Shown: positions 9,501 through 17,929 of the stretch, one piece after another
How the letters are laid out: each line of letters begins with the position of its first letter
Numbering within the stretch: the first letter of the stretch is position 1
Source of the DNA: Providencia huaxiensis
GTDB taxonomy: Bacteria > Pseudomonadota > Gammaproteobacteria > Enterobacterales > Enterobacteriaceae
Direction of reading: 5' to 3'
DNA: 64,000 nt
NCBI RefSeq assembly: GCF_002843235.3
Contig: NZ_CP031122.1
Location: 100,993-164,992, forward strand
Notes under the pieces: model-generated
The model's database searches: none
Seen by the model: only the letters and a program-made list of their open reading frames with translations
Told to the model about the DNA's origin: nothing
Position numbers and translations under genes: made by a program

Positions 9501-12143
9501 ACGAATTGGGTCTGCGGCCATAGCCACATCCTCTTTCGTGGTGAACCGGCAAGGCACACCCGACTCTGGCAGGGCATAGATTTTCACCGGGTCAATAACC
9601 TGGCGAATTGTCCATGATTCAGCCGAGAGCTTGGCCGTCCCTTTCCAGGTATTGATGTCCACAACCAAGATGGGTGAGTTCGGCGCGGAGGTCATGACAA
9701 GAAGACTGGAAGAGCCGACCACATCAGGAACAGCCGGTTTAACCGGAATGCTCAAACGACCACCTGACGCACCGAAATCATGTTGGCTCATGATCCCCAT
9801 TGTCTGGCCCGGCTCGATACGCACCCCATTCACCACCAGCGGCACTTTCGCATCAGAACGGAGGGTCGCAAACACGTCGTATGAACCTGTCACGACAGCA
9901 CCATCACTGAGCGTCAGCGGCTTGGTCTCGATGATCCGCTTGCCATCTGCATGAACAAATTCATGAGTGACAGCGGGGACCATAACCTTGCCATCCATCC
10001 CATCCGCCAGCATCACCTGACGCGGTTTGTACTCGAAGCCAACCGCCTTTTGAACCGCGTTGCCTTGTGCGTCCTCACCGGAAACAGTCAGCGTGTAAGA
10101 TTCCCCTTCCTTCAAAGACGGGAACATTACCGGGTACTCAAGGCGGAATCGACCTTTCGACTCCTCACGCCAAGACAACTGCACCTTGTCATCGGCTGGG
10201 CCTCCGACGAGGGCAATAGAGGTCAGCTTAGGACTCGGGTCGGCAGTATCAGTCAAGGTGATTACAACATCATCCAAAGACTGGATTGGTGCTCCATCAC
10301 TGATCGATACGGTTAGTGTCGGCGCTGAATTATCTATGCTCATAGCATATTGGGAGCCAGTGAATACCTGCTTAACCTCATTACCGAAAGCATCTTTAGC
10401 TACGAGAGATATGCCGGTATATGTGCCCTCTGACAGATTCTCAGCAGAAAATGTGAAAAACCAATCATTTGTGCTACTACGAAGAACTTCAGTACGAGAC
10501 AACGGACGTTCTTCGCCAGTCGAGGTTATCGCAGACGCACTTGAGTTGTTAGAAATAACCCACTGGTTAACACCCCAACCGTCAAATGAATCAGGCTCAC
10601 GGAAATGAGCTTTAAAAATCCGCCCATTTCGTTCTAACCCAGCAATTTCAGGAGGGTTAAGGTCATAGCAGAACGTTGCCCCAATCCGATCAGACGGAAG
10701 TTCAGGCTTCCCTTCCGGTCGAGACCAATATCCAGGCCATGAACATGAGCGCCCACTGAACGATATATCCGTATCCACTTCTGCATAAGAAGCATTTGCC
10801 GGAATTTTAGTAGTAGGCAACCAAGATCCCCATAACTCCTGAGCGTAAGGTCTCGGCTCAACATGAAATCTCAGTTTTTTATAATGGTTAACTGAGCTCA
10901 TATTAATGGTTTCACCGCGGACCCACTGACCATCATCCCTAAGATATTCAACATACTTACCGATGGGAGCCAAGCTAACCGATGGATCAGCTTTCACACT
11001 GACGGATGTATTACCAAGAGAGTTCATAACCCAGTCGTAAATAATAAACGACTTAGTTTTTGTCCCATGTTGCTGGAATACATCAGCTTGCGTCTGCCGA
11101 TAATCATATGTACCGTCTTCGGCAATGATATTGCCTTCAATACAGTTTTTATAATCACACCAGTTACCGCTTTGAGCACCGTAAGGTGAAGAAGGATAGG
11201 AGTTTGTTTTGGGTATCCGGTAGAGCACCCTGTAGGTATCGGAATAAATGGTCATTCCGTTCTGATAAGGCGCAAAACCTGATAGGGCCTGACCATTAAC
11301 CTTAAAAGTTGAGGCCTGCGGGTTCTTAGGGTCATACACTGCTACTGGCTCAGGATTCTCTCCAGACTTTGCACCTACTGAATCCCAAGCAATAGGATAG
11401 GCTATTGACCCTTTGTTCCCTGCTTTATCCAGGGCCTCGAAATGAAGCGTATATAGATCCTCCCCATTAGGGAACACAGTGCTCCAGTTCAACAACTGGC
11501 CTTGGCCGTTGGCGTAATTAACCGAGACAACAGGACTCCTCTTGCCTTTGCTATCTACAGCATACGCCTGTATAGAGGAAACCGAAGAACCGGCATCAGA
11601 TGCAGACACATCTATACCTGAAAATCGGTTAGGACCTCGCAGTAGCGTTCCATCAGAAAGCGCCCGGTTCCATTCCCCTTTTACTGTCACGTTTGCCAAA
11701 CTTGGCGCTGTCGTATCGACTTGAAGCGGGTATTCATCAGTCTGAACGGAACTTCCGTCTGACGCCAGTATTTCGGCCCTTAGTTTGTAGACTCCCTCGG
11801 AAGGAGCCGGTAGTTGAAGTTCCGCACCATAGTAGGATTTTCCACCCACTGTGATGCGATCAGTAGCCCCAAGAAGGTGGCTGGTCGCTGTCGAAACCAC
11901 TGTTCCATCCGACCGAATCACCGAAATCTTTACCTTTCGGTCGATACCGGCACTCAAGGCAAACGAGATATTGCCCGTTGGGTTGGCATAGTTGGCATTC
12001 GGAGTCAGAGACCGTTGCGTACCATCTGGAGCCTTAAAGGTGTATTCCAGCAGCTCTGCATGAGCAGCACCAGCGGTAAGAACCGCCAGAGCCCCAAGCA
12101 TCGCCGGAATTTTAGGCTTGAAATTGATCATCGCATTCTCCAT
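6600..12143 (-). CDS. Giant secreted Ig-like repeat protein (ORF1847, type 2 IncC marker)
   Basis: The frame gives 1847 residues from the ATG at 12143. That length is what I recall for the type 2 IncC gene ORF1847 (ORF1832 in type 1). A second ATG at 12131 (MINFKPKIP, 1843 residues) has a better GGAG site 6 bases upstream and starts directly at the signal peptide, so it may be the real start. The mature protein is a chain of beta-rich Ig/cadherin/PKD-like repeats (recurring patterns such as DTTAPSL, VTVRDARGHE, and a final segment with paired Cys). No enzyme motif is visible. It is its own transcription unit between two terminators, with an AcaCD-like box. A surface or periplasmic adhesin-like role in mating is inference. 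Confidence 0.85.
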   Translation of the reverse strand: MENAMINFKPKIPAMLGALAVLTAGAAHAELLEYTFKAPDGTQRSLTPNANYANPTGNISFALSAGIDRKVKISVIRSDGTVVSTATSHLLGATDRITVGGKSYYGAELQLPAPSEGVYKLRAEILASDGSSVQTDEYPLQVDTTAPSLANVTVKGEWNRALSDGTLLRGPNRFSGIDVSASDAGSSVSSIQAYAVDSKGKRSPVVSVNYANGQGQLLNWSTVFPNGEDLYTLHFEALDKAGNKGSIAYPIAWDSVGAKSGENPEPVAVYDPKNPQASTFKVNGQALSGFAPYQNGMTIYSDTYRVLYRIPKTNSYPSSPYGAQSGNWCDYKNCIEGNIIAEDGTYDYRQTQADVFQQHGTKTKSFIIYDWVMNSLGNTSVSVKADPSVSLAPIGKYVEYLRDDGQWVRGETINMSSVNHYKKLRFHVEPRPYAQELWGSWLPTTKIPANASYAEVDTDISFSGRSCSWPGYWSRPEGKPELPSDRIGATFCYDLNPPEIAGLERNGRIFKAHFREPDSFDGWGVNQWVISNNSSASAITSTGEERPLSRTEVLRSSTNDWFFTFSAENLSEGTYTGISLVAKDAFGNEVKQVFTGSQYAMSIDNSAPTLTVSISDGAPIQSLDDVVITLTDTADPSPKLTSIALVGGPADDKVQLSWREESKGRFRLEYPVMFPSLKEGESYTLTVSGEDAQGNAVQKAVGFEYKPRQVMLADGMDGKVMVPAVTHEFVHADGKRIIETKPLTLSDGAVVTGSYDVFATLRSDAKVPLVVNGVRIEPGQTMGIMSQHDFGASGGRLSIPVKPAVPDVVGSSSLLVMTSAPNSPILVVDINTWKGTAKLSAESWTIRQVIDPVKIYALPESGVPCRFTTKEDVAMAADPIRDPVCLLQWDRTPDEAEQTTQDNNGMKVAGLVGQAVSIGEQPVEYSLYLFSGDGSKVKVGSGSQNLTVTTAYGSVGYTPIDDIAQVNRVIEDFDVNFKQSKGPDCSITLSADRAKNEAANKAVGSASRTCLFEWQQIPDGLVQDPLSESPSLSGSLAENGDHPLGWRVSIFTRNGTRVTLNDETFNVEAVDPPAPTVELASDYNFKDNIYLVPMTGNYLGDAIINSERADLDIAISRNSDVLESETFTPGWGATNKVYRRINTDERALWEETTYKVNAAYNKVPDVKTEVVYRAISAPSDSIRPIVEVKGDTAIDTQALPVRVLIRDQYKPDGDYDANTMGVWKVRLIQQKAYNETVALTDYAEASNGEAQFSVDLSGVDTSSVRIAAEAVLESPVEGYNRTELSIRPAFLTVLRGGAIGAGVEARKLSGEAPFTAVFKLSLDDRQDLRATGQVVWETSKDDGKTWEQFIPEDRYKYQLVKTFDKGEYQVRAKVVNVNSGAEKYTEAVSVVAYDKPDIAVIGPTTLFVGSEGKYTANLTLNDEPISGGNAIVEWSTDGGKTYAQTGDSITLSSDEETRYRLWARVRSATAPADDGYAYEVAKTAVDFRAVKAPRPYVTGPRVIETGKKYVFKAETSLPYRGMDVKLNGFFTLPDGSIVQGDTAEYVPSDTDLNQATVETKYTTWIEGYRDQGAEASHSLRSRVWQYVWPSFGMQVRKNADVAPATITASVRPIAFNGKLEEPTYEWELPEDAVIQDQRQDIVRSFVINEPGDYNIKVTVRDARGHETVIEQPLKIGQAEPYAIDLQYSGSNKYEREPLDVLLRPYISGGHPRDRISTRVYSVDGTPLESSGYYGRATLGAGEHSIKLKITSEMGHEAEGEVNINVAENKLPACSLSSRETVGSWIVYANCEDTDGRMKSYEWTIAGELQSISSDRVTISKGTYETMPTISLVGVDDSGGKSEAVTMN

Positions 12144-12212
12144 TCGTTTTGAGTTACAAGAACCCAATGCTGGAGGTTACGGGAGGGAGTGCATAAACAT
12201 GGGCTGTGGAAG

Positions 12213-12225
12213 TGCCCTTTTTGAG
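12213..12225 (-). promoter_or_regulatory. Putative AcaCD box upstream of the giant Ig-like gene
   Basis: The minus strand reads TTGCTCAAAAAGGGC, with one mismatch in the first half-site against TGCCCAAAATGGGC. It lies 70 bp before the gene start, at the same spacing as in the other operons. Confidence 0.55.
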
Positions 12226-12275
12226 CAAATAAGGAAATAGTTGGAATTTGTTATGACTGGACTTTTTGCCAAAAA

Positions 12276-12303
12276 ATAAGGGCAGCTTTTAGGCTGCCCC
12301 TAT
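12276..12303 (-). terminator. Terminator after traA
   Basis: On the minus strand GGGGCAGCC, a short loop and GCTGCCC are followed by TTATTTTTT. It ends the traLEKBVA transcript. Confidence 0.8.
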
Positions 12304-12331
12304 CACCCGTTGATTAACGGCAAGGTGTCTT

Positions 12332-12715
12332 TTACACCCCCAGGCCATTGCTGAGTTGCACAACAGCCGGGATGACCTTCTCTGCATGTTCCAGAGTAGC
12401 AGACATGATGGATTCCACTACGGTCGGGGAGTTGTACAGGCCCATACCGCCACCGATACCCATAGCGAAAGCCATGAGGCTCTGGCGAGCGATACCACCA
12501 ACAACACCGACCAGGATCATCGCACCCGCAACGATTCGACCCAAAGTACCTTGGGTCCAATCCTTGAGAGTTACCCATACGTCGTCAAACGCTGTACCAC
12601 CAGTACCAGCGTGGGCCTGATCCGGCACGAGCAGGAAGGCTACCACCATCAACCCCAGGAAGAGGAAGAGTGCGTTGTTTTTACTTGAGGCATTCGCCAA
12701 CTGATTTGCGTTCAT
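12332..12715 (-). CDS. traA: TraA, pilin precursor
   Basis: 127 residues from the ATG at 12715, chosen because AGGAG lies 8 bases upstream. The in-frame ATG three codons earlier abuts that site and is unlikely. A long leader ends at DQAHA, a typical cleavage site near residue 37, leaving a mature protein of about 90 residues with two hydrophobic segments (IVAGAMILVGVVGG and LMAFAMGIGGGMG), as in F-type pilins. It is the last gene of traL-E-K-B-V-A and is followed by a terminator. Confidence 0.92.
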   Translation of the reverse strand: MNANQLANASSKNNALFLFLGLMVVAFLLVPDQAHAGTGGTAFDDVWVTLKDWTQGTLGRIVAGAMILVGVVGGIARQSLMAFAMGIGGGMGLYNSPTVVESIMSATLEHAEKVIPAVVQLSNGLGV

Positions 12716-12727
12716 CAAGAACATCTC

Positions 12728-13306
12728 CTATTTGGTTGTTTCAGACTTCGGTTCGTGTTGTACCGTTTGCAGCGGTCTCAAAACTGGCTCACTTTGCGGT
12801 GTGCCATCCCCAATCACCCACCTGCGCGGTTCGATTTCGGTATAGACATACCCTGTCACGATGAGATCACCATTGGTGTCCTCCCAGGGAGCTACCCAAA
12901 TCCGCATAACCTGTGCTGGTGTACGAATTGGAATCGGGCGATCCGGAAGACGCGGTGCGACATAGTTGTCAATCACCGGGTCTCCGGAGCTAGATGAGTT
13001 CGCTGAAACGTTTGAGGAACCTTCGCCATCCGCTTCCGCTTTGGCCTCGACTTCCTCTGGTTTCATTGGGCGCGGGACATTTCCGTCATTGGTTGCGGCG
13101 TAAACGTCTCGCGCTGACATACACTGAACACCATTCGGCATTCCCGGACAGCTATACTCATCCTTGCCGATGTTGAACGTCGAACAGCCCGACAAAATAA
13201 GTAGCGCTGCACCCACCCCCAACATCTTTGCGGATCTTACTGCCTGTTCCTTTTGAGCCTCGCCTCTGGAACTGCCCTTTCTGGTCAAAATGTTCAAATT
13301 TTTCAT
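12728..13306 (-). CDS. traV: TraV, outer-membrane core lipoprotein
   Basis: 192 residues with a lipobox LILSGC. The n-region before it is unusually long (about 27 residues), but the ATG at 13306 is favoured because it overlaps the traB stop as ATGA and the internal Met has no ribosome site. Two further Cys (SCPGM, VQCM) fit the F TraV pattern. It forms the outer-membrane core complex with TraK and TraB. Confidence 0.9.
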   Translation of the reverse strand: MKNLNILTRKGSSRGEAQKEQAVRSAKMLGVGAALLILSGCSTFNIGKDEYSCPGMPNGVQCMSARDVYAATNDGNVPRPMKPEEVEAKAEADGEGSSNVSANSSSSGDPVIDNYVAPRLPDRPIPIRTPAQVMRIWVAPWEDTNGDLIVTGYVYTEIEPRRWVIGDGTPQSEPVLRPLQTVQHEPKSETTK

Positions 13307-14619
13307 TTCTTGGTTCCCCCGGTGGAACGAATTTGTAGCTTGGTTCCTTTGGTCACGATGATGTCTACCTGACGGCCAGCATCGACCTCGATAACGGGGA
13401 AGATGCCTTCGGCCATGTCGATATAGAACTGAGCGATGCGATCTAGCGCCTTACTGGCCCCCTTCACTGCTGCTCCCTGCAACATCTGGTCGGAGAACAC
13501 AGACTGGTACTGGGTATTTGAGCCAGGGTTAGTGCTGACGACCGGCACAGGATTGACGTCAAAGGCTTCGGAAACGCCACCAAGGAAGCCTGCCATCAAG
13601 CTCTTGGCGATGATTTGCCCCTGCTTCGATACGACGCGACCACGGACACCGGCCTTACCGTCTTCACCCACTGCATAGGAATCCAGCTTCGCTTCTATGA
13701 CCCCCCCATCATCCCGAACGCACGAGAAGGTCTCGCCACGCAGGTACGCTCGCTCTGAACTGAGATCTCCATAGCCTGAAACAATCAGGAAGCACTCACG
13801 AACATCCGCACGGAAGCGGTTAGGCAAAATAGCCTCTTTCTGAATCCTGAGGGTCGAAGGGAACGGATCTCGACGAGCACCTTGAGATGTTGGTGCGTCC
13901 ATACCGTTGATGAGCACCCCTGTCAGGATGGAGCCAGAAGGTAGGTAGATAGACTCATCATCCTTGTTGTCCTTCTCTTCAACTTCTGGCGCTTTCTGCG
14001 AGTAGCTCACTATTTGGATGCCTGGTTTAGTTGCATCACGACCGTCTCCCTTGCCAGTTGCAGGAGCCCCACCCTTCGAGTCAGGAAGCGGTGCGTCCCG
14101 AAAAAAGGATGCTGGATCTTTGTAGTCGAGCTTTTTCTCCATGAACTGACCATCACCACCAGATGCACCATTAACATCGGCTCTGGCATCCTCTGATGAA
14201 GAGGATGTTTTTCCACCAGCAGCGCCGGTTTCGACTTTCTTAGCCAATTCCATGTTCTTCTGGGTCAGGCGGTCCAAATCTTGACGAAGGCGGGTCATCT
14301 CACGGCCAACATCACTGGATTTCCCGGCAGTGGTTTTGGTTTCCTCCAGCTCTTTCTTGACTCGTTCCAGCTCCTTTTTCAGGTCGGAGTTTTCACGAGA
14401 CACCATCTTCACATCGGCAGACAACGAATCTATCCCGATCTCACGGGTGTTTTTGTCTGTGAGAACGTGCTTGATGGTTTCTTGGCGACCGCGCTTCTCT
14501 TCTTTCTTGGGTTCACCAGAGAACATTGTCACGACCGCAAAAAGAACGAAGACGCCGCCAGCGATAGACACCCAACGCTTCTTGTTGGGGTCTAACTGTG
14601 TCCAAAATCGCTTAATCAT
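13303..14619 (-). CDS. traB: TraB, VirB10-like scaffold of the mating apparatus
   Basis: 438 residues: a short cytoplasmic start, one membrane segment (about 18-33), a predicted coiled coil (about 70-130, Lys/Glu/Leu rich), a Pro/Gly/Ser-rich linker, and a C-terminal VirB10/TraB domain (about 220-435). The start overlaps traK by 4 bp and the stop overlaps traV by 4 bp. Confidence 0.94.
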   Translation of the reverse strand: MIKRFWTQLDPNKKRWVSIAGGVFVLFAVVTMFSGEPKKEEKRGRQETIKHVLTDKNTREIGIDSLSADVKMVSRENSDLKKELERVKKELEETKTTAGKSSDVGREMTRLRQDLDRLTQKNMELAKKVETGAAGGKTSSSSEDARADVNGASGGDGQFMEKKLDYKDPASFFRDAPLPDSKGGAPATGKGDGRDATKPGIQIVSYSQKAPEVEEKDNKDDESIYLPSGSILTGVLINGMDAPTSQGARRDPFPSTLRIQKEAILPNRFRADVRECFLIVSGYGDLSSERAYLRGETFSCVRDDGGVIEAKLDSYAVGEDGKAGVRGRVVSKQGQIIAKSLMAGFLGGVSEAFDVNPVPVVSTNPGSNTQYQSVFSDQMLQGAAVKGASKALDRIAQFYIDMAEGIFPVIEVDAGRQVDIIVTKGTKLQIRSTGGTKK

Positions 14620-15533
14620 TGGGCACCTCCCAGCAGCGATGGACGCTTAGACGTTGGTGCGAGACCACGCTTCTGCTTCTTCGCCACATAGATCTCCGTC
14701 TTCTGGCCGGGCTCAAGCACGTTAAGCGGCCACGTAGTCACCGCAGCCACATCCCAGCTCCCACACAACGCCTCTTTGAACTCAATAGGCTGATCAGAGA
14801 CGTTCAGGGCGACACCGATGAACACGTTAAGGTGGTGGCCCATCATGTATTGCCCCTTGCTAAAATCCACCTTTACCCCAGGATGAGCGCAGCTCGGCAC
14901 CGCAGCACCAGCAGGGATGCGGTTCAACGTGTAACCTTGAGGGACTTCACCAAGAGCAATCTTTCGGAATACTGACCGGATGGTTTCGACATAAGGCTGG
15001 CTCTGTTCCCAGGTCTCAGCCTTGGTATTGGCAAAAGCACCAGTGATACCTACACCACCATCGAGCTTGAGAAAGACTTCTCTGGGCGGAATACGACGGG
15101 GAACCATCGTCAGGCTGAGAGCTTGGGCTTCCGAGCCTTTTTCAGTAATGAACATAGTCACCGGATACTGCTTATCCGTGGCGACATAGACCACATTCTC
15201 TTTGATGCAGACCTCACCACACTGGCCGTTATCCGTCGCCCCGGTCAGAGATGTTGAAACGATCTCAGGATTGCTGAAAGGCGTGACGATTCGGTTCGGA
15301 TGACCAACGGCTATCGGGATGATCTGGTTAACCCCCGGCTTCATCGTCAGTAAGGGGTTTTCATTCATGCTGCCCACAACCTCATGGGAGCTTTGTCCTG
15401 ACGTCACAGGGGCAGGAACATCCTTTTTCATAACACTGGCCGGGACAACAGGAATGTCATCCGAGGCATAGGCCATTGAAGTTCCAAGCGCCAAGGACAG
15501 CGCCAGGAGCGAAAGTTTAGCGTTGTTCTTCAT
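14616..15533 (-). CDS. traK: TraK, periplasmic secretin-like core component
   Basis: 305 residues with a signal peptide ending MAYA near residue 23, then a VirB9/TraK-type beta-rich domain with a repeated QIIPIAVGHPNRI-type segment. It bridges TraV and TraB in the core complex. It overlaps traE by 17 bp. Confidence 0.92.
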   Translation of the reverse strand: MKNNAKLSLLALSLALGTSMAYASDDIPVVPASVMKKDVPAPVTSGQSSHEVVGSMNENPLLTMKPGVNQIIPIAVGHPNRIVTPFSNPEIVSTSLTGATDNGQCGEVCIKENVVYVATDKQYPVTMFITEKGSEAQALSLTMVPRRIPPREVFLKLDGGVGITGAFANTKAETWEQSQPYVETIRSVFRKIALGEVPQGYTLNRIPAGAAVPSCAHPGVKVDFSKGQYMMGHHLNVFIGVALNVSDQPIEFKEALCGSWDVAAVTTWPLNVLEPGQKTEIYVAKKQKRGLAPTSKRPSLLGGAQ

Positions 15534-16143
15534 GCTTTCTCCGGTTTTCTTCTTTGCGCTGGAGTTGCTCCAAAACAGTTTTGGTGCGTGGCTTTCCTAC
15601 ATAGGTGTCGATGTAGTCCAGCACGGGCGCGTAGTTTGAAATCTTGATGGCGAACTCGTAGGAGCGTTCGCTACGCTCTTCGTTAGAAGAAGCCCCTTTG
15701 ACGTAGGAATATCCGTAGACAAACACCTTGTCGCTCTTGGGCTCGTACTCAACAAAACGCGGCTCAAACCGCATGGTTACGCGGTCGTTCTTGATCTGTT
15801 GAGCTTGAATTTCGATGGCATCAATCACGTCCTGATAGATGCTCGGGGAGAGAAGCGGGGTGATCCGTTCTTTCACAAAGTCAACGGTTCCTGGCGTCAC
15901 ATTGCCAAGGAGCTGAGCAAAAGCGAAACCCCAAGCCTCTTTATAGGACTGAGAGGCGTTATTTTTCGTCACCCAGGCTTCTTCCGTGAGCGTGAAAGGC
16001 TGGATAGTGACGATGGTTTCCTTGCTGAATACTTGGACCACCAGCAGGAAAACGATAGCAATAAGACCACCCTGGAAGATTCGTCCCCACTTATTTTCTG
16101 TTTGGGTCCCTTCCCAGGTCTTGAGATACTTTTTCAGGTTCAA
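15517..16143 (-). CDS. traE: TraE, inner-membrane VirB8-like protein
   Basis: 208 residues with one N-terminal membrane segment (IFQGGLIAIVFLLVVQVF, about 22-39) and a periplasmic TraE domain. It overlaps traL by 4 bp. Size and position match F-type TraE. Confidence 0.92.
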   Translation of the reverse strand: MNLKKYLKTWEGTQTENKWGRIFQGGLIAIVFLLVVQVFSKETIVTIQPFTLTEEAWVTKNNASQSYKEAWGFAFAQLLGNVTPGTVDFVKERITPLLSPSIYQDVIDAIEIQAQQIKNDRVTMRFEPRFVEYEPKSDKVFVYGYSYVKGASSNEERSERSYEFAIKISNYAPVLDYIDTYVGKPRTKTVLEQLQRKEENRRKHEEQR

Positions 16144-16421
16144 GGCAAATACCTCCGGACAAACGGATTCTTGAGAGATTTGGCCTTGGTCATGATGAAC
16201 CCGGCCCAGTAGATCATGTGGAGCAGGTATCCATCCGGATGGTTATCCCTGAATCGGCGATAAAGGTTGGTTACAAGTAACCCCCCCAGAAAGCAGATCA
16301 GGGCCTTACCGATGATGACCCCTATCGTTAGCCCCAAAAGCATCGGGGCCAACTCATCTGCGCTCCACAACAGCAGATGCGGGGGCTCATCGACCCGGCG
16401 CGGTATCTTTACAGGCTTCAT
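16140..16421 (-). CDS. traL: TraL, inner-membrane pilus assembly protein
   Basis: 93 residues with the family start (IPRRVDEPPHLLLWSADE) and a hydrophobic hairpin (about 27-57). It is the first gene of traL-E-K-B-V-A. An AcaCD-like box lies 71 bp upstream. Confidence 0.93.
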   Translation of the reverse strand: MKPVKIPRRVDEPPHLLLWSADELAPMLLGLTIGVIIGKALICFLGGLLVTNLYRRFRDNHPDGYLLHMIYWAGFIMTKAKSLKNPFVRRYLP

Positions 16422-16491
16422 AGCAACCCTCTTCTTTTCCTAGTGGCCTGTATTCTCATTCAGGGTCACTGATTTTCTGCCACGGCTTCGC

Positions 16492-16504
16492 GCCCTTTTC
16501 GGGC
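16492..16504 (-). promoter_or_regulatory. Putative AcaCD box upstream of traL
   Basis: The minus strand reads GTGCCCGAAAAGGGC, 71 bp before traL and directly after the terminator of the previous operon. Confidence 0.72.
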
Positions 16505-16520
16505 ACTTCCAGCGACAAAT

Positions 16521-16549
16521 AAAAAAAGGCGGCCTAAGCCGCCTTTTTT
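16521..16549. terminator. Bidirectional terminator between orf125 and traL
   Basis: GGCGGC, a four-base loop and GCCGCC are flanked by an A run on one side and a T run on the other. It should end the 17.1-16.6 kb transcript on the minus strand. Confidence 0.85.
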
Positions 16550-16565
16550 GCGTTTACTGGATCGG

Positions 16566-16943
16566 TTATTGATTTTGAGGAACCGCTTCCGAATGTTTTT
16601 CCGAAGCCGCAACGCTAACTTCATTGGCTGGTCGGGCCACCCCCAGAGTTTTCACTTCCTTGTTAGCATTGGCTTTAAACTTGAACATCAGACTGTACGC
16701 CGCCAGCAGGAAGAAGCTGAGAATGCCCCAGTAGGTCTGAACCGTGCCCAGAGCCTTGGCCGGGTCACTTGCAGCTCTGTTGGCCGTATCAGCAGCCAAC
16801 TTAACCCACTGACTCCAGTCAAAACCTGCCGCAAAAGCAGACAGCCAAAACGCGACGGCCACTGGAACGATGAAGATGCACATCAGCACCGCGTTCATCA
16901 AAAACCAGAAAAATTGTTTATTAAGGTTCACACTTCCTCCCAT
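16566..16943 (-). CDS. Small inner-membrane protein of unknown function
   Basis: 125 residues with two clear membrane segments (about 9-35 and 72-88) and a charged tail rich in Ala, Lys and Glu. Its ATG overlaps the stop of the 47-residue upstream gene as TAATG, so the two are probably co-translated. I do not recognise the family. It is part of an AcaCD-type operon between the traI and traL operons, which suggests a transfer-related role. Confidence 0.75.
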   Translation of the reverse strand: MGGSVNLNKQFFWFLMNAVLMCIFIVPVAVAFWLSAFAAGFDWSQWVKLAADTANRAASDPAKALGTVQTYWGILSFFLLAAYSLMFKFKANANKEVKTLGVARPANEVSVAASEKHSEAVPQNQ

Positions 16944-17086
16944 TAACCTAGAAAATTGAATGCGTGTTCCAGGTTCATCCCTGCAACAACACCTATAACG
17001 AACATCACCTGCCAGACAAGGAACTGCCAGGAGATGAATGAACCAGATGAGCTTTCGCTTTCTCTGACGTGAGCTTGTGCGGACAT
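16943..17086 (-). CDS. 47-residue single-pass membrane protein
   Basis: The frame encodes MSAQAHVRESESSSG followed by one hydrophobic segment (WQFLVWQVMFVIGVVAG) and a short tail. GGAGGG lies just upstream of the ATG. The stop overlaps the next gene's start (TAATG). It is the first gene behind the AcaCD-like box at 17163. Size and topology suggest an accessory factor of the membrane complex; the function is unknown. Confidence 0.72.
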   Translation of the reverse strand: MSAQAHVRESESSSGSFISWQFLVWQVMFVIGVVAGMNLEHAFNFLG

Positions 17087-17162
17087 AGACCCTCCAAATA
17101 ACTTGTCGTCATCACGGAGTAATCGTCTCTTAATTGATCAATCTAGGAACAGTGCTGTTACG

Positions 17163-17175
17163 GCCCATTTTGGGC
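17163..17175 (-). promoter_or_regulatory. Putative AcaCD box upstream of the small membrane-protein operon
   Basis: The minus strand reads GTGCCCAAAATGGGC, an exact consensus match, 77 bp before the ATG at 17086. The core is identical to the box at 35039. Confidence 0.75.
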
Positions 17176-17222
17176 ACTTTATGGAGGTTTATTCGAGGAG
17201 ATGATAAGAGCGGGAGGCGAAA

Positions 17223-17242
17223 AACTTTCACATGTGAAAGTT
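17223..17242. promoter_or_regulatory. Dispersed palindrome, copy 1
   Basis: AACTTTCACATGTGAAAGTT is a perfect 20-bp palindrome. It lies about 48 bp upstream of the AcaCD-like box in the direction of transcription. Its 16-bp core occurs four more times in the window. Confidence 0.75.
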
Positions 17243-17244
17243 CA

Positions 17245-17264
17245 AAGCGGCCAATGGCCGCTTG
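17245..17264 (-). terminator. Likely terminator after the traI operon
   Basis: On the minus strand AAGCGGCC, a three-base loop and GGCCGCTT lie directly behind the stop of the 220-residue gene. The T run is short, so termination may be partial. Confidence 0.5.
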
Positions 17265-17266
17265 TT

Positions 17267-17929
17267 TCACACTGTTCTATTGTAACGGAGTTCTCGATAA
17301 GCATCCCATGCTTGCTCTGATGAGACACCTCGACAACCAACATCTGTGGCGCACTCAAGGTCCATCTTGTACTGCTTAACCTTCTGGTCTGCTGTATCGC
17401 CCCAGCTCATGGCTGATGGGTACTTGGAAACACTAAACACATTTTCAAGTTCAGCCTGATAGTCGTCGTTTTGTAACAGAGGTTCGGTTTCACCATCATC
17501 CCAGCGAATGTAAGCCTTACCCTGGAGAGCCTTCAAATGCAAAGGCACCAGTAAGGTGGAAATCACTTCGTCAGCCCTGATGTCTTTGTAAGCACACCAG
17601 TGAGGTTTAACGGTGATCACACCATTTACCAAAACGATGTCACACGCCAGTGTCGCTTCAACATTATCGTTAACATCCTGCCGAGCGTAGATCTCCACGA
17701 AACCAACCTGCTCTGGAACAACCTTGTCGATGAAGCTCCAAAAGCTGGGGTACGACGTTCCATCGCTGAGCGTCAACTGACCGTCATGCTCTTTCAGCAT
17801 ACGGTTCAGTTGTGCAGTGAAGAACTCTGCCGACACTTTTCTTGCCAATGGTTCCATATCACTCAGTCGTAGAGTGGCTCCTGCACCCCCCTCATACACC
17901 TCTCCAAAAAAGAAATCTCTCTTACGCAT
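17267..17929 (-). CDS. Protein of unknown function at the end of the traI operon
   Basis: 220 residues, soluble, without a signal peptide. No known motif was recognised. The ATG overlaps the stop of the upstream gene as TAATG. It is the last gene of the traI-traD-orf194-traJ-orf148-orf125 transcript and is followed by a GC hairpin. A role in transfer is inferred from the operon only. Confidence 0.75.
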   Translation of the reverse strand: MRKRDFFFGEVYEGGAGATLRLSDMEPLARKVSAEFFTAQLNRMLKEHDGQLTLSDGTSYPSFWSFIDKVVPEQVGFVEIYARQDVNDNVEATLACDIVLVNGVITVKPHWCAYKDIRADEVISTLLVPLHLKALQGKAYIRWDDGETEPLLQNDDYQAELENVFSVSKYPSAMSWGDTADQKVKQYKMDLECATDVGCRGVSSEQAWDAYRELRYNRTV

